A stretch of 64,000 nucleotides of DNA from positions 124,001-188,000 of the forward strand of contig QFQF01000014.1 in the NCBI GenBank assembly GCA_003248935.1, in the 5' to 3' direction. The stretch comes from Sphingobium sp. GTDB lineage: Bacteria; Pseudomonadota; Alphaproteobacteria; Sphingomonadales; Sphingomonadaceae. Shown here piece after piece: positions 46,474-55,719 of the stretch. The position numbers and the translations under genes are program-made. Within the stretch, counting starts at the first letter, position 1. Each line of letters starts with the position of its first letter. Below the pieces are notes generated by a model. That model was not told the DNA's origin. It ran no database searches and saw only the letters and a list, made by a program, of their open reading frames with translations.

Positions 46474-48849
46474 CTAGAACTTGTACCCGACCGACGCGAT
46501 GAACTGACGCGGCGGGATATAGGTGTCCATCGTCTGCGCGCTGCCGTACGGATCGGAGAAGCGCGAGTTGATGCCGTCCTTGTTGAACAGGTTGGTGAGC
46601 GAGAGCGACACGCTGAAATTCGTGTCGGTCGGCTCGTATTTCGCGAACAGGTTCACCTGGCTGTAGGACGGCGTGGTGTCCGTTTCCGAATAGTTGAACA
46701 GCCGGTACTGGTACTTCCCGCGATAGATATACTGAGCCTTGGCGGTCAGCAGGCCCGGCCCGATCTCGCCGCTATATCCAACCGTGAACGTCCCCTGCAC
46801 CTTCGGCATTTTCGGCACGCGATTGCCGTTGATGTTTTCACGCGCGGCGTCGCGCGCCAGGGCGGCTGCGTAGAAGTTCGACCAGAACAGGAAACCGGGA
46901 TAGCCGGCCGCGATCTGCGCGGCGCTCGCGTTCACCGGATCGAGGGCATAATAGTCCTTGTTGAACTCGCCGTGGAGGAAGGACACCGTCCCCTCCACGC
47001 TCCAGTGCTTGTCGAGCAGCCAGTTGCCCTCGAACTCGACGCCATAGATGCGCGCGCTCGGCGCATTGCTCGTTCCCTCGCCGTACAGGATCGGGTCTTC
47101 CTCAAGGAACTGCATATTCTTGTAATTATAGAGGAAAGCCGAGGCGTTCAGCTGAACCGTATCGTTCATGAAACGGTTCTTCGATCCGACCTCGAATGAG
47201 TCCACCGTTTCCGGCTTGTAGGTCGGCTTGATGCCCGTGTCCCATCCCAGCGCGGTGTAGGCGCTGCCGCCGTTCGACGCAGAACTGTTGATACCGCCGG
47301 GCTTGAAGCCACGGGTATAGCTCGCATAAACCATGTTGGAAGGGCTGAACTTGTACTGGACCGCCAGCTTGCCCGTCACCTCATGCGTCTTGAGACCGTC
47401 GGTCGGCTCGGGCTGGAGGTAGACGCCGCTTGTCGCCGATCCGTTGCTGGCGGACACGCCGGTGTATTTGTCGTGATTGTACCGGATACCAGCGATCAGG
47501 CTCAGTTGATCGGTCAGATCGTAGGTGCCCTGGAAGTAGGCCGCCCACGCCTTGCGGGTAATGGCCGACAGTTCGGCATAGGTGAGCGTGTCGACCAGCG
47601 GATCGTCCCACGCCGTGTCGAGCGGCAGAGCGGGCTGCACGATATTGTCGTTGTTCGCCCTGAACTCATTGATATACTGTGAGTTCTTCGACCACAGATA
47701 GACGCCGCCGACGATCCACTGGAACGGTCCGGTATCGCCGGAGGCGATGTTGACCTCCTGCGTGTAGGACTTCGTGTTGCTCTCCCACAGCGACACATGG
47801 TCGTATTTGACGCCGCCGAATGTCAGCGGACTGTAGGTCAGGTCATAGAACAGGTCGGCGGTCAGACCGTCGGCGTCCCACGCCTGCTTGCTGTGCAACT
47901 TCTGATAGCTGCTGATCGAGGTGACCACGACGGAGTCGAGGTTGAGCTTCGCGACGGCCGAATAGAGCTGCGTATCGACCAGCGAGCGACCCGGATAGTC
48001 CTGCGTCAGGATGCGGGGATCGGGCTCGGGATCCAGAATGTTCTTCTGCGCCGGACCGTTCGTGTCGCTGTGATACTGGATGGTGCTGAGCGTCAGCGAG
48101 AAGATGTCGCTCGGCTTCCAGAGCGCAGCGACGTGCACGCCGGATTCGTCGGCCTGATCAAGCTCGTACTTGTCATGGCCCGCAACGCCGGTGGCATAGG
48201 CATAGCCGTCATGCTCGTAATGCTGGCCATAGGCCCTGATCGCGAAGGTATTGCCGATCGGCAGGTTCACGCCGATGTCGCCCTTCAGCAGGCCATAATT
48301 GCCCGCGCCTGCGTTCAGGCTGCCGCTCACGGCTTCGGTGGACGGCTGGTTGGTGACGACGTTGATCGTGCCGCCTGTCGACCCCTGACCGAACATCGTG
48401 CCCTGCGGCCCGCGCAGCACTTCCACCTGCGCCACGTCGATGAAGGCAGCGCTCGCGGCGATCGAGTTGAAGATATAGACGCCGTCGACATGGTAGGAGA
48501 CGCCGGGTTGCGTATTCGTGTTCTCGGGCGTTTCCGATCCGATGCCGCGAATGGTCAGCATCCGCTCGCCGCCGCCGCTGCGGGCAACCAGCAGCCCGGG
48601 AACGGTGCCGTTGAGGCCGGTAATGTCGGTGATGTTCTGTTCGGCCAGCTTGTCCGCCGTCACGGCGGAAACGGATAGCGGCGCGCTCTGCAGCGTCATC
48701 GGCTTCTTTTCCGACGTCACCACGATATCGGCGAAACCGGTTTCGGCGTCGGCAACGGGTGCCTGCGCCAATGCGTTCGAGGAAAGTGTGGCCAGCACCG
48801 ATGTGCCGACCAGCAGCGAGAATGTCTTGAGAGGCGTGCGCTTGACCAT
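46474..48849 (-). CDS. TonB-dependent outer-membrane receptor
   Basis: A 791-residue receptor from ATG 48849. The signal peptide ends at NALAQAPVA, a plug domain follows (PMTLQSAPLSVSAVTADKLAEQNITDITGL, VEVLRGPQGTMFGQGSTGGTINVVT) and then the beta barrel, ending in the typical QFIASVGYKF. The plug motif IVVTSEKKPMTLQ is like those of sphingomonad aromatic and plant-compound receptors. Substrate unknown; its neighbours point to uptake of a catabolised compound. Confidence 0.93.
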   Translation of the reverse strand: MVKRTPLKTFSLLVGTSVLATLSSNALAQAPVADAETGFADIVVTSEKKPMTLQSAPLSVSAVTADKLAEQNITDITGLNGTVPGLLVARSGGGERMLTIRGIGSETPENTNTQPGVSYHVDGVYIFNSIAASAAFIDVAQVEVLRGPQGTMFGQGSTGGTINVVTNQPSTEAVSGSLNAGAGNYGLLKGDIGVNLPIGNTFAIRAYGQHYEHDGYAYATGVAGHDKYELDQADESGVHVAALWKPSDIFSLTLSTIQYHSDTNGPAQKNILDPEPDPRILTQDYPGRSLVDTQLYSAVAKLNLDSVVVTSISSYQKLHSKQAWDADGLTADLFYDLTYSPLTFGGVKYDHVSLWESNTKSYTQEVNIASGDTGPFQWIVGGVYLWSKNSQYINEFRANNDNIVQPALPLDTAWDDPLVDTLTYAELSAITRKAWAAYFQGTYDLTDQLSLIAGIRYNHDKYTGVSASNGSATSGVYLQPEPTDGLKTHEVTGKLAVQYKFSPSNMVYASYTRGFKPGGINSSASNGGSAYTALGWDTGIKPTYKPETVDSFEVGSKNRFMNDTVQLNASAFLYNYKNMQFLEEDPILYGEGTSNAPSARIYGVEFEGNWLLDKHWSVEGTVSFLHGEFNKDYYALDPVNASAAQIAAGYPGFLFWSNFYAAALARDAARENINGNRVPKMPKVQGTFTVGYSGEIGPGLLTAKAQYIYRGKYQYRLFNYSETDTTPSYSQVNLFAKYEPTDTNFSVSLSLTNLFNKDGINSRFSDPYGSAQTMDTYIPPRQFIASVGYKF

Positions 48850-49146
48850 TGTGGATCCCCCTTCTTTATCGCTCTGTCCCCTCCGATCCCCATCTGCGTG
48901 GGCGCTTCCCTTAGGACCATATTGGGCCATTCGAACGGCGCGCGGTCTTGTATCACGGCGAAAAACTCGTTGACCGTGGCGCATGGTCAAACGGCACGGA
49001 CGCGCAAAATGCGGCGCGCAAATGATCGTCAGATGGGCGGATTCGCGGCGCGCGCCACGAATTGATCCCCCGCGCCCCGGGGCATGACGCCATTGCGTCT
49101 GCGCGACGCGGAAAAAACAGGATAGCGGGCGTCGCGCCCCGCAGGT
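48850..49146. other. Intergenic segment between TonB receptor and HAD phosphatase genes
   Basis: No gene is seen. It contains the receptor's ribosome site (GGGGGATCCAC) and the inverted repeat at 48970-48990 listed separately. The remainder shows no clear signal beyond a likely promoter region for the receptor. Confidence 0.55.
48970..48990. promoter_or_regulatory. Inverted repeat TTGACC...GGTCAA upstream of the TonB receptor
   Basis: A perfect 6-bp inverted repeat with a 9-bp spacer that itself has TG...CA symmetry, 120 bp upstream of the receptor start. Such a site fits a dimeric regulator's operator. No good -10 accompanies it in the receptor direction. Confidence 0.4.
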
Positions 49147-49881
49147 TCACCCGGCCGAAGGTTCGTTGATCAGGCCACTGCCTTGGAATGAGGGCGTTTC
49201 ACGCAGAAGTTCGGCAAGGTCGGCCAGGCTCGGCAAGACATGCGCGACGGCCAGTGTCAGTTCTTCGGTGGGCGGCAACAGGTCGGGCACCATCACGGTG
49301 GCGATACCCGCAGCCGTCGCCGATCGTACGCCGACATGGCTGTCCTCCACGGCAATCGCTTCGCCGGGATTGACGCCCAGGAGAGCGGCAGCGCGCAGAT
49401 AGGGTTCCGGATCGGGCTTCGGGCGCACGACATCGTCCCGCGTGACCACGACGTCGAAATAATCGCGTATCCCGGCAGCGGCCAGCCGCTGCTGCGCGAA
49501 CGGCGCATGCGTGGAGGTCGCGACCGCCATCGGTATGTTCGCGCGGGCGATGTGCTCCAGCACCAGTTCCGTGCCCGGACGCAAGGCTATCCCCGCCTCG
49601 AGCGCAGCCTCGAACAATGCATCGCTTTCCGCGTAGAACTGCTCCAGCGGGAAGTGCGGACCGAAGTGGGCAGCGAGCATCCGGCTGTTTTCTTCCCGAT
49701 GGATGCCCACCATCGCGAGCAGCACCTCGTCGGTGACGTGATGGCCCAATATGCTTCCCGCCTGTGCCATCGCGCGACGGTGAACCGCCTCGGTGTCCAG
49801 CAGGGTGCCGTCCATGTCGAATATGACGCCCCTGATGGGGTCAGGGAAAACCTGTCGGGATGTACGCGCGGATGCAGTCAT
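49147..49881 (-). CDS. HAD-superfamily phosphatase (beta-phosphoglucomutase-like)
   Basis: A 244-residue HAD hydrolase. The nucleophile Asp lies in VIFDMDGTLLDTE, the Thr/Ser in ATSTHAPF, and the Lys and Asp pairs in RPKPDPEPYL and AVEDSHVGV. It acts on a small phosphate ester; the substrate is unknown. ATG 49881. The MFS gene on the same strand ends 84 bp upstream of it. Confidence 0.88.
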   Translation of the reverse strand: MTASARTSRQVFPDPIRGVIFDMDGTLLDTEAVHRRAMAQAGSILGHHVTDEVLLAMVGIHREENSRMLAAHFGPHFPLEQFYAESDALFEAALEAGIALRPGTELVLEHIARANIPMAVATSTHAPFAQQRLAAAGIRDYFDVVVTRDDVVRPKPDPEPYLRAAALLGVNPGEAIAVEDSHVGVRSATAAGIATVMVPDLLPPTEELTLAVAHVLPSLADLAELLRETPSFQGSGLINEPSAG

Positions 49882-49965
49882 GCCTTCCCATGTGGTGAAT
49901 GATCAACCGTTTGGCCATTGCAACTACTGCATCCGCATGGGCGCACCGGACATCCGCGCCCCAGA

Positions 49966-51279
49966 TCAGACCTGTTGGTCGACGAGCGTCCGGAACGGGC
50001 GGCAACCGAGGCTGAGGATGATCGCCGCCAACAGCGAGGCGAAGGCGGTGACGAGACCGAGCGAGACGCCGACGCCCGCGGCCGTCGGGAAAAAGCGGTC
50101 ATTGAGGAAGCCGACCAGCAACGAACCGACGGTCAGGCCGATCAGCGAGTTGCTGCACAGGAACAGCGCCGACACACGCGAACGCATCCGCTGCGGCGCC
50201 GCGATCTGCATCACCGCCGTCGACGGGGGCATTGGGAAGGAGGCGAAGAAGAGCGTCACGGCCAGCAGCGCCGCACCGATCGGCAGCGTGGGCGCCATGG
50301 GCAGCAGGATGGCGGGGATGACGGCCCCGGTCGCACCGACGATACCGGTCCGGAAGGGTGCATCGCTATGCCCGTTGCGCGTCATCCAGTCCATCAGCCA
50401 GCCGCTCGCCATCACCCCGCCGCCACCCGCGACGATCGCGATGACGCCCAGCCATACGCCGCTGGTCGCGGGCGTGAGACCGAAGGTACGCATCAGGTAG
50501 GCGGGCGACCAGCCGAGCACCGCGAACAGCGCCATGGCAGCGAAAGTGTAACCGATGATGTGCGGCGCAAAGATCGCGCGATGCTTGCCGAGATAGGCAA
50601 GGACGGCGCCGAAGCTCGGCGAATCGACATTGGGACGCTTGCCCGACGGATACGGCTCCTTGACGGTCAGCCACAGGATCAGCGCGAGCAGGACGCCGGG
50701 CGCCCCGACGATCAGGAACACGATCTGCCAGGGACGCAGATTGAGTCCGGCGAAGGTCGTCAGTTGCTCGCCACCGACCAGCGCGATGATCGATCCGCCG
50801 ACGAGAAACGCGATCCCCGCACCGAGGAACGAACCGATGGAATAGACCGCCATCGCCCGCCCCAGCCTCTCGCGCGGGAACAGGTCGCTGATCAGCGAAT
50901 AGGCCGCCGGGGACAGCGCCGCTTCACCCGCGCCCACGAAGATGCGGGCAAGGAAAAGCTGTCCAAAGCTGCGTGTGACGCCGCACAGGACGGTCGCGAC
51001 GCTCCACACCGCTATGCCCACCGAGATGACCAGCGGGCGCGACTTCCGATCGGCCAGGCCCGCGACGGGAATGCCAAGGGTTGCGTAGAAGATCGAGAAG
51101 GCCAGCCCGTGCAGCAGGCCGAACTGCGTATCGGTGATCTTCAGGTCCGCCTTGATCGGGCCGATCAGCAGCGCCAGGATCTGCCGGTCGATGAACGACA
51201 AGATATAGGCGAGCATGCAGATCGCGACGACATACCATGCCCGCCTGCCTGCGGCTTCATCGAACGAAGAAAGTGCCAT
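49966..51279 (-). CDS. MFS transporter (spinster-like), iac-regulon candidate
   Basis: A 437-residue inner-membrane protein with about 12 membrane segments (WYVVAICMLAYILSFIDRQILALL, GLADRKSRP loop motif). It carries upstream the 19-bp element at 51347-51365 that also precedes iacH, in the same orientation relative to transcription. That makes it the best candidate in this window for an IAA or indole-acid uptake transporter; the substrate itself is not shown by sequence. Confidence 0.87.
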   Translation of the reverse strand: MALSSFDEAAGRRAWYVVAICMLAYILSFIDRQILALLIGPIKADLKITDTQFGLLHGLAFSIFYATLGIPVAGLADRKSRPLVISVGIAVWSVATVLCGVTRSFGQLFLARIFVGAGEAALSPAAYSLISDLFPRERLGRAMAVYSIGSFLGAGIAFLVGGSIIALVGGEQLTTFAGLNLRPWQIVFLIVGAPGVLLALILWLTVKEPYPSGKRPNVDSPSFGAVLAYLGKHRAIFAPHIIGYTFAAMALFAVLGWSPAYLMRTFGLTPATSGVWLGVIAIVAGGGGVMASGWLMDWMTRNGHSDAPFRTGIVGATGAVIPAILLPMAPTLPIGAALLAVTLFFASFPMPPSTAVMQIAAPQRMRSRVSALFLCSNSLIGLTVGSLLVGFLNDRFFPTAAGVGVSLGLVTAFASLLAAIILSLGCRPFRTLVDQQV

Positions 51280-51346
51280 AACCCGAAGACCCCCGATCGC
51301 ACCGCCACCGGCGGCCCGTTTTGATTTCCCGTGAAATCGACCTCAA

Positions 51347-51365
51347 ATTACTTGAATTGTCAACT
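51347..51365. promoter_or_regulatory. 19-bp element shared with the iacH upstream region
   Basis: ATTACTTGAATTGTCAACT, which matches the element at 63315-63333 at 18 of 19 positions. Read on the minus strand it begins AGTTGACA, a near-perfect -35, and is an imperfect inverted repeat (A-S-TTGA...TCAA-S-T). It lies 68 bp from the MFS start and about 80 bp from the hydratase start. A MarR-type (IacR) operator is the suggested function. Confidence 0.65.
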
Positions 51366-51445
51366 GCCTCGCATCATGCTGGCTTTCACGATCGACGCGC
51401 GCCAATGGTGCCCGCGAACCCGAACCCTTTTTGGAAGTGGTCATC

Positions 51446-52240
51446 ATGGACATTGTGACACCGGCCCGGACATTCATCGAGAAGCGCCGTGCAGCCGATG
51501 GTTTTGCCGATTTCCCCGGACCGCTGCCCACCGATCTGGAAGAAGCCTACGCAATCCAGACGGAGGCGATCGGCGGCTGGACGGACGCGATTGCGGGCTG
51601 GAAAGTCGGCCGCCTCAGCCCCGATCTCGCTGCCCGGTTCGGCGCAGAGCGCTTCATCGGCCCGATCTTTGCCCGGACAGTAGATGTGATCGACGGTGTC
51701 GCCGACTTTCCCGTGTGCACCGGCGGCTTCGGAGCGTTCGAGGCTGAAATACTGATCCGTCTCGCAAAGGATGTGACGCCCGAGGCCAGGTCGTGGAGCG
51801 TTGCGGACGCCCTGCCCTTTGTCGGCCCCGCACACATCGGCATCGAGGTCGCGGGCAGCCCGCTGGCATCGATCAACGATCTGGGATCACTCGCCAGCAT
51901 CGCCGGATTCGGCAACAATGCCGCGCTTCTGGTCGGCCCGGCGATTGCGGATTGGACCACGCTCTCCGCCGACCAGATCAGCTGCCGCACGACCATCGAC
52001 GGCGTGATGATACGAGAAGCGCTCGCGTCCGCCCTGCCCGGCGGGCCGATGGCGGGCTTCGCCTTCGCGCTTCAGCAGGCAGGCGCGCTGGGCATCCCGC
52101 TCAAGGCCGGGCAGTGGATATCGACCGGAGCCGTCACCGGCGTTCATCCCGTCACCATCGGACAGGATTGCGAGGCCGATTTCGGCGCGCTTGGCATGGT
52201 GCGATGCCGCACCGTCGCGGCGCGTCCCGATCTCGCCTGA
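51446..52240 (+). CDS. 2-oxopent-4-enoate hydratase-like protein (FAH superfamily)
   Basis: A 264-residue protein of the hydratase/decarboxylase branch: MDIVTPARTFIEKRR, AIAGWKVG, FEAEILIRL (metal-binding Glu), HIGIEVAG and STGAVTGV. It would hydrate 2-oxoalkenoates from meta-cleavage pathways, but no meta-cleavage set is adjacent; a DODA-like dioxygenase is 8 kb away. ATG 51446. It is divergent from the MFS gene and may share the 19-bp element. Confidence 0.85.
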   Translation: MDIVTPARTFIEKRRAADGFADFPGPLPTDLEEAYAIQTEAIGGWTDAIAGWKVGRLSPDLAARFGAERFIGPIFARTVDVIDGVADFPVCTGGFGAFEAEILIRLAKDVTPEARSWSVADALPFVGPAHIGIEVAGSPLASINDLGSLASIAGFGNNAALLVGPAIADWTTLSADQISCRTTIDGVMIREALASALPGGPMAGFAFALQQAGALGIPLKAGQWISTGAVTGVHPVTIGQDCEADFGALGMVRCRTVAARPDLA

Positions 52241-52245
52241 TCCGG

Positions 52246-53163
52246 TCAGCCTGCATCCGCCGCCGCCAGTTCCCTACATATCCGCACGAGCAGGGCGATT
52301 GCGGACGAGCCATCCTTCGCCCGCCAGTTCAGGATGATCGGAGACTGCGCCCCGGCCTCGGCGATCGGCAGATATACGACATCGTCGCGCTTCAGGCGCT
52401 GGACAGACGCCGGCACCAGAGCAACGCCGGACTGTGCCGCGACGAGGCCAAGGGCAGTCTGCAACTCGCGAACCTCACGCACGGCGGCTGGATGGACGTC
52501 ATAGTCGCGGAAGACCGCCAGCACCTGATCCGCATAGCTCGGGCGCGGCTCGTTCGGATACAGGATCAGCGTGTCGCACGCGATATCCGCCAGGGTCACT
52601 GCCCCGTTCCCCTCCGCCAGCGGATGATCGACGGGCACGGCTGCGACCAGCCGCTCATGCTCGATCACGTGGCGGCTGATGGCGGGATCATCGAAGGTCA
52701 ACCGGCCGATGCCCGCATCGATCCGGCCATCCTTCAGCGCGGCCATCTGCGCCACGGTATTCATCTCGAGAAGGTCGACGTCCAGCGCCGGAGCCGCGTC
52801 CCGAAAGCGCCGCAGGAGTGCTGGAACCGGCCCATAGATGGCTGATCCCACGAAGCCGATCACGAAGCGTTTGCGTTCCCCCTCCCGCAGCCGCGCCATC
52901 GCGTCCTGCATCTGCGCGATCGCCCCCAGCACCCGGTTCGCATGCTCAAGGAGCAGGCGCCCCGCATCGGTCAGCGTGACCGGCCGACTGTCGCGATCGA
53001 ACAGCGGCAGGCCGATCTCGTCCTCCAGTTCCCTGATCTGCCTGCTGAGCGGAGGTTGCGCGATCCCCACCCTGTCAGCCGCGCGCGTGAAATTGCGTTC
53101 CTCGGCAACAGCCTGGAAGTAGCGAAGGTGACGAAACTCCAAATCATACCTCTCAGGTATCAT
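52246..53163 (-). CDS. catR: LysR-family regulator, CatR-like
   Basis: A 305-residue regulator. LEFRHLRYFQAVAEERNFTRAADRVGIAQPPLSRQIRELEDEIG is the HTH, typical of the CatR/BenM branch. It is divergent from catB, the classic CatR arrangement; the cis,cis-muconate response is inferred. ATG 53163 gives MIPERYDLEFRH; a TTG at 53142 with an AGAGG site would give the more usual MEFRHLRYF N-terminus and would put the palindromic box in the leader. Confidence 0.86.
   Translation of the reverse strand: MIPERYDLEFRHLRYFQAVAEERNFTRAADRVGIAQPPLSRQIRELEDEIGLPLFDRDSRPVTLTDAGRLLLEHANRVLGAIAQMQDAMARLREGERKRFVIGFVGSAIYGPVPALLRRFRDAAPALDVDLLEMNTVAQMAALKDGRIDAGIGRLTFDDPAISRHVIEHERLVAAVPVDHPLAEGNGAVTLADIACDTLILYPNEPRPSYADQVLAVFRDYDVHPAAVREVRELQTALGLVAAQSGVALVPASVQRLKRDDVVYLPIAEAGAQSPIILNWRAKDGSSAIALLVRICRELAAADAG
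53146..53160. promoter_or_regulatory. LysR-type T-N11-A box ATACCT-CTC-AGGTAT
   Basis: A perfect inverted repeat with T (53147) and A (53159) 11 bases apart, the LysR consensus. It lies between the regulator and catB, overlapping codons 2-6 of the regulator if the ATG start is used and lying in its leader if the TTG start is used. It is the likely CatR site controlling catBCA-pcaD. Confidence 0.6.
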
Positions 53164-53230
53164 GGGGGACCATATCGGTCTTTTACGGCTGGTTTCGCGG
53201 GAGATATAGGGAAAGTCATACGAAATACCT

Positions 53231-54400
53231 ATGGTGAGACGGATGATCCCGATTGTGCGTGTGGAAACATTTCTGGTCGATGTGCCGACCATTCGTCCGC
53301 ACGTGCTGGCGATGGCGACCATGCACCGCCAGACCCTGTGCATCGTTCGCATTCATTGTGGCGACGGCATGACCGGGATCGGGGAGGCGACGACGATCGG
53401 CGGCCTCGCTTACGGTCCCGAGAGCCCGGAAGGCATCAAGGTCGCCATCGACACCTATTTCGCGCCGATTCTGGAAACCTGCGACGCGGCGCGCCCGGCC
53501 GCAGCCATGGCCGCGCTGTCCCGTCACATCGTCGGCAATCACTTCGCCAAATGCGCGGTCGAAACGGCGCTGCTTGACGCGATGGGCAAGCGCTCGGGCC
53601 TGCCGGTCAGCGAACTTCTGGGCGGGCGGGTTCGCGAAAAGCTGCCCGTATTGTGGACGCTCGCAAGCGGCGACACGGCCAAGGACATCGCCGAGGCGGA
53701 GGAGATGATCGACCGCAGGCGGCACAATGCGTTCAAGCTGAAGATCGGCAAGCGCCCCGTTGCCGACGATGTCGCGCATGTCGGTGCCATCAAGAAGGCG
53801 CTGGGCGACCGCGCATCGATCCGCGTCGACGTGAACATGGCATGGGACGAACCCAGCGCGCGCACCGGCATCGACATGCTGGCCGATGTCGGCTGCGATC
53901 TGGTCGAGCAACCGATCATCCGTCATAACCGGGCAGGCATGGCCCGTCTGGCCGCGCGAGCCCGTATCCCGATCATGGCGGACGAGGCGTTGCAGGGTCC
54001 GGCCGATGCCTACGGCTTTGCGACACATGCCGCCGCGGACGTGTTCGCGGTCAAGATCGAACAGTCCGGCGGGCTCGTCGCGGCCAAGCAGGTACAGGCG
54101 ATCGCGGATGCCGCCGGCGTCGCCCTGTATGGCGGCACGATGCTGGAGGCGGGTATCGGCACGATCGCATCCGCCCATGTCTTCGCAACCTTCCCCACGC
54201 TGGCGTTCGGCACGGAGCTTTTCGGTCCCCTGCTTCTGACCGAGGAGATACTGGAGCAGCCGCTGGCCTATGGAGATTTCTCGCTCGTGGTGCCGGACGG
54301 TCCCGGCCTTGGCATCGCCATCGACGAGGATCGGATCGGCTTTTTCCGCCGGGACGCCGCCCGCCCCACCATCAGCATTGCCGCTGCACAGAAGGCCTGA
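53231..54400 (+). CDS. catB: Muconate cycloisomerase CatB
   Basis: A 389-residue enolase-superfamily enzyme that converts cis,cis-muconate to muconolactone. The catalytic K-x-K is FKLKIGK (K169/K171), metal ligands D200 (RVDVN), E226 (LVEQP) and D251 (MADEA), and a second-side lysine K275 (VKIEQSG). ATG 53231 is used; ATG 53243 (MIPIVRVE) is an alternative. First gene of catB-catC-catA-pcaD. Confidence 0.93.
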   Translation: MVRRMIPIVRVETFLVDVPTIRPHVLAMATMHRQTLCIVRIHCGDGMTGIGEATTIGGLAYGPESPEGIKVAIDTYFAPILETCDAARPAAAMAALSRHIVGNHFAKCAVETALLDAMGKRSGLPVSELLGGRVREKLPVLWTLASGDTAKDIAEAEEMIDRRRHNAFKLKIGKRPVADDVAHVGAIKKALGDRASIRVDVNMAWDEPSARTGIDMLADVGCDLVEQPIIRHNRAGMARLAARARIPIMADEALQGPADAYGFATHAAADVFAVKIEQSGGLVAAKQVQAIADAAGVALYGGTMLEAGIGTIASAHVFATFPTLAFGTELFGPLLLTEEILEQPLAYGDFSLVVPDGPGLGIAIDEDRIGFFRRDAARPTISIAAAQKA

Positions 54401-54403
54401 CCT

Positions 54404-54694
54404 ATGCTCTTCCAAGTCGAAATGGATGTGAACGTGCCGCTGGATTACGATCCGGTGCGGTTCGATGCGCTCAAGGTGGCCGAAAAGGCCCGTTTCCAGG
54501 AACTCCAGAGGGCGGGCACCTGGCGGCATATCTGGCGCGTGGTCGGCCAGTACAGCAATCTCAGCATCTTCGACGTCGCCAGCAACACGGAGTTGCACGA
54601 CATTCTGATGAGCCTTCCGCTCTATCCCTTCATGGACGTGCGGGTCACGGCGCTGTGCCGTCACCCGTCATCCATTCACGACGACGATCGCTGA
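54404..54694 (+). CDS. catC: Muconolactone delta-isomerase CatC
   Basis: A 96-residue protein of the expected size and pattern: MLFQVEMDVNVPLDYD, EKARFQELQRAGTWRHIWRVVGQY, SLPLYPFMDVRVTAL. It shifts the double bond of muconolactone to give 3-oxoadipate enol-lactone. It begins 3 bp after catB and is clearly cotranscribed with it. Confidence 0.95.
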   Translation: MLFQVEMDVNVPLDYDPVRFDALKVAEKARFQELQRAGTWRHIWRVVGQYSNLSIFDVASNTELHDILMSLPLYPFMDVRVTALCRHPSSIHDDDR

Positions 54695-54725
54695 ACGCGA
54701 TCCCCCAACGATCCCGAGGAGAGGA

Positions 54726-55616
54726 ATGATGACCAGCATAGTTAAAGGCCCAGAGGTTCAGGCACTGCTCGACCGCGCCAGCGGCGTCGGCGAGGAAGGC
54801 GGCAGTCCGCGCCTGAAGGCGATCATGCGCGACCTTCTGGAAGGGATCATGACCGTCATCGAGACGCATGACGTCAGCGAATCCGAATTCTGGCAGGCGG
54901 TGAAGTATCTTCAGGATGCCGGTCCGGAATATGGCCTGATTGCGCCGGGCATCGGCCTCGAACATTTCCTGGACCTGTTCATGGACGCCAAGGACGCGGA
55001 AGCCGGCCGCACCGGCGGCACGCCCCGCACGATCGAGGGCCCGCTCTATGTCGCTGGTGCGCCGCTGGTCGAGGGTGACGTCAATCTGAGCGACGATCAC
55101 GACGACACCGACACCCTCTACATGACCGGCACCATCACGGGGCCGGACGGCGAGGCGGTGGAGAACGCGATCCTGCACGTATGGCATGCGAATTCGAAGG
55201 GCTTCTATTCGCACTTCGACCCGACCGGCGAGCAGACTCCGTTCAACAACCGCCGTCGCATCAAGCTGGGCAGCGACGGGCGCTATTCGTTCCATTCGAA
55301 GATGCCGAACGGCTATGCGGTGCCCCCGGGCGGCTCGACCGAGACGCTGATGTTCGCGCTTGGTCGCCACGGCAACCGTCCCGCCCATGTGCACTTCTTC
55401 GTCGAGGCGCCGGGCTATCGGACGCTCACGACCCAGATCAACTTCGGCGACGACCCGTTTGCCGCCGACGACTTCGCGTTCGGCACGCGGGAGGGCCTGC
55501 TGCCCGTCCCCAACCGGCAGGGTGAGAGCGCCTATATCGCCTTCGACTTCGTGCTGCAGAAGGCAGCCGAAGAAGGCGACGGGCAATTTTCCGCGCGTAC
55601 CCGCGCCCACGCCTGA
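54726..55616 (+). CDS. catA: Catechol 1,2-dioxygenase CatA
   Basis: A 296-residue intradiol dioxygenase that cleaves catechol to cis,cis-muconate. The Fe(III) ligands are Y161, Y197, H221 and H223 (SKGFYSHF, PNGYAVP, RPAHVHFF), matching the family spacing. An N-terminal helical domain (about 1-105) has the family's linker pattern. It receives catechol from the iac operon that faces this cluster. Confidence 0.96.
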   Translation: MMTSIVKGPEVQALLDRASGVGEEGGSPRLKAIMRDLLEGIMTVIETHDVSESEFWQAVKYLQDAGPEYGLIAPGIGLEHFLDLFMDAKDAEAGRTGGTPRTIEGPLYVAGAPLVEGDVNLSDDHDDTDTLYMTGTITGPDGEAVENAILHVWHANSKGFYSHFDPTGEQTPFNNRRRIKLGSDGRYSFHSKMPNGYAVPPGGSTETLMFALGRHGNRPAHVHFFVEAPGYRTLTTQINFGDDPFAADDFAFGTREGLLPVPNRQGESAYIAFDFVLQKAAEEGDGQFSARTRAHA

Positions 55617-55719
55617 CCGGACCATCGATCGGAATGTCGCGACAAGACCAGGGGAGCCTTCGGGTCGCACTGAACGGGCTTCCTGTCCGCTGCAAACGAA
55701 ACGGACACGGAGAAAAAGC

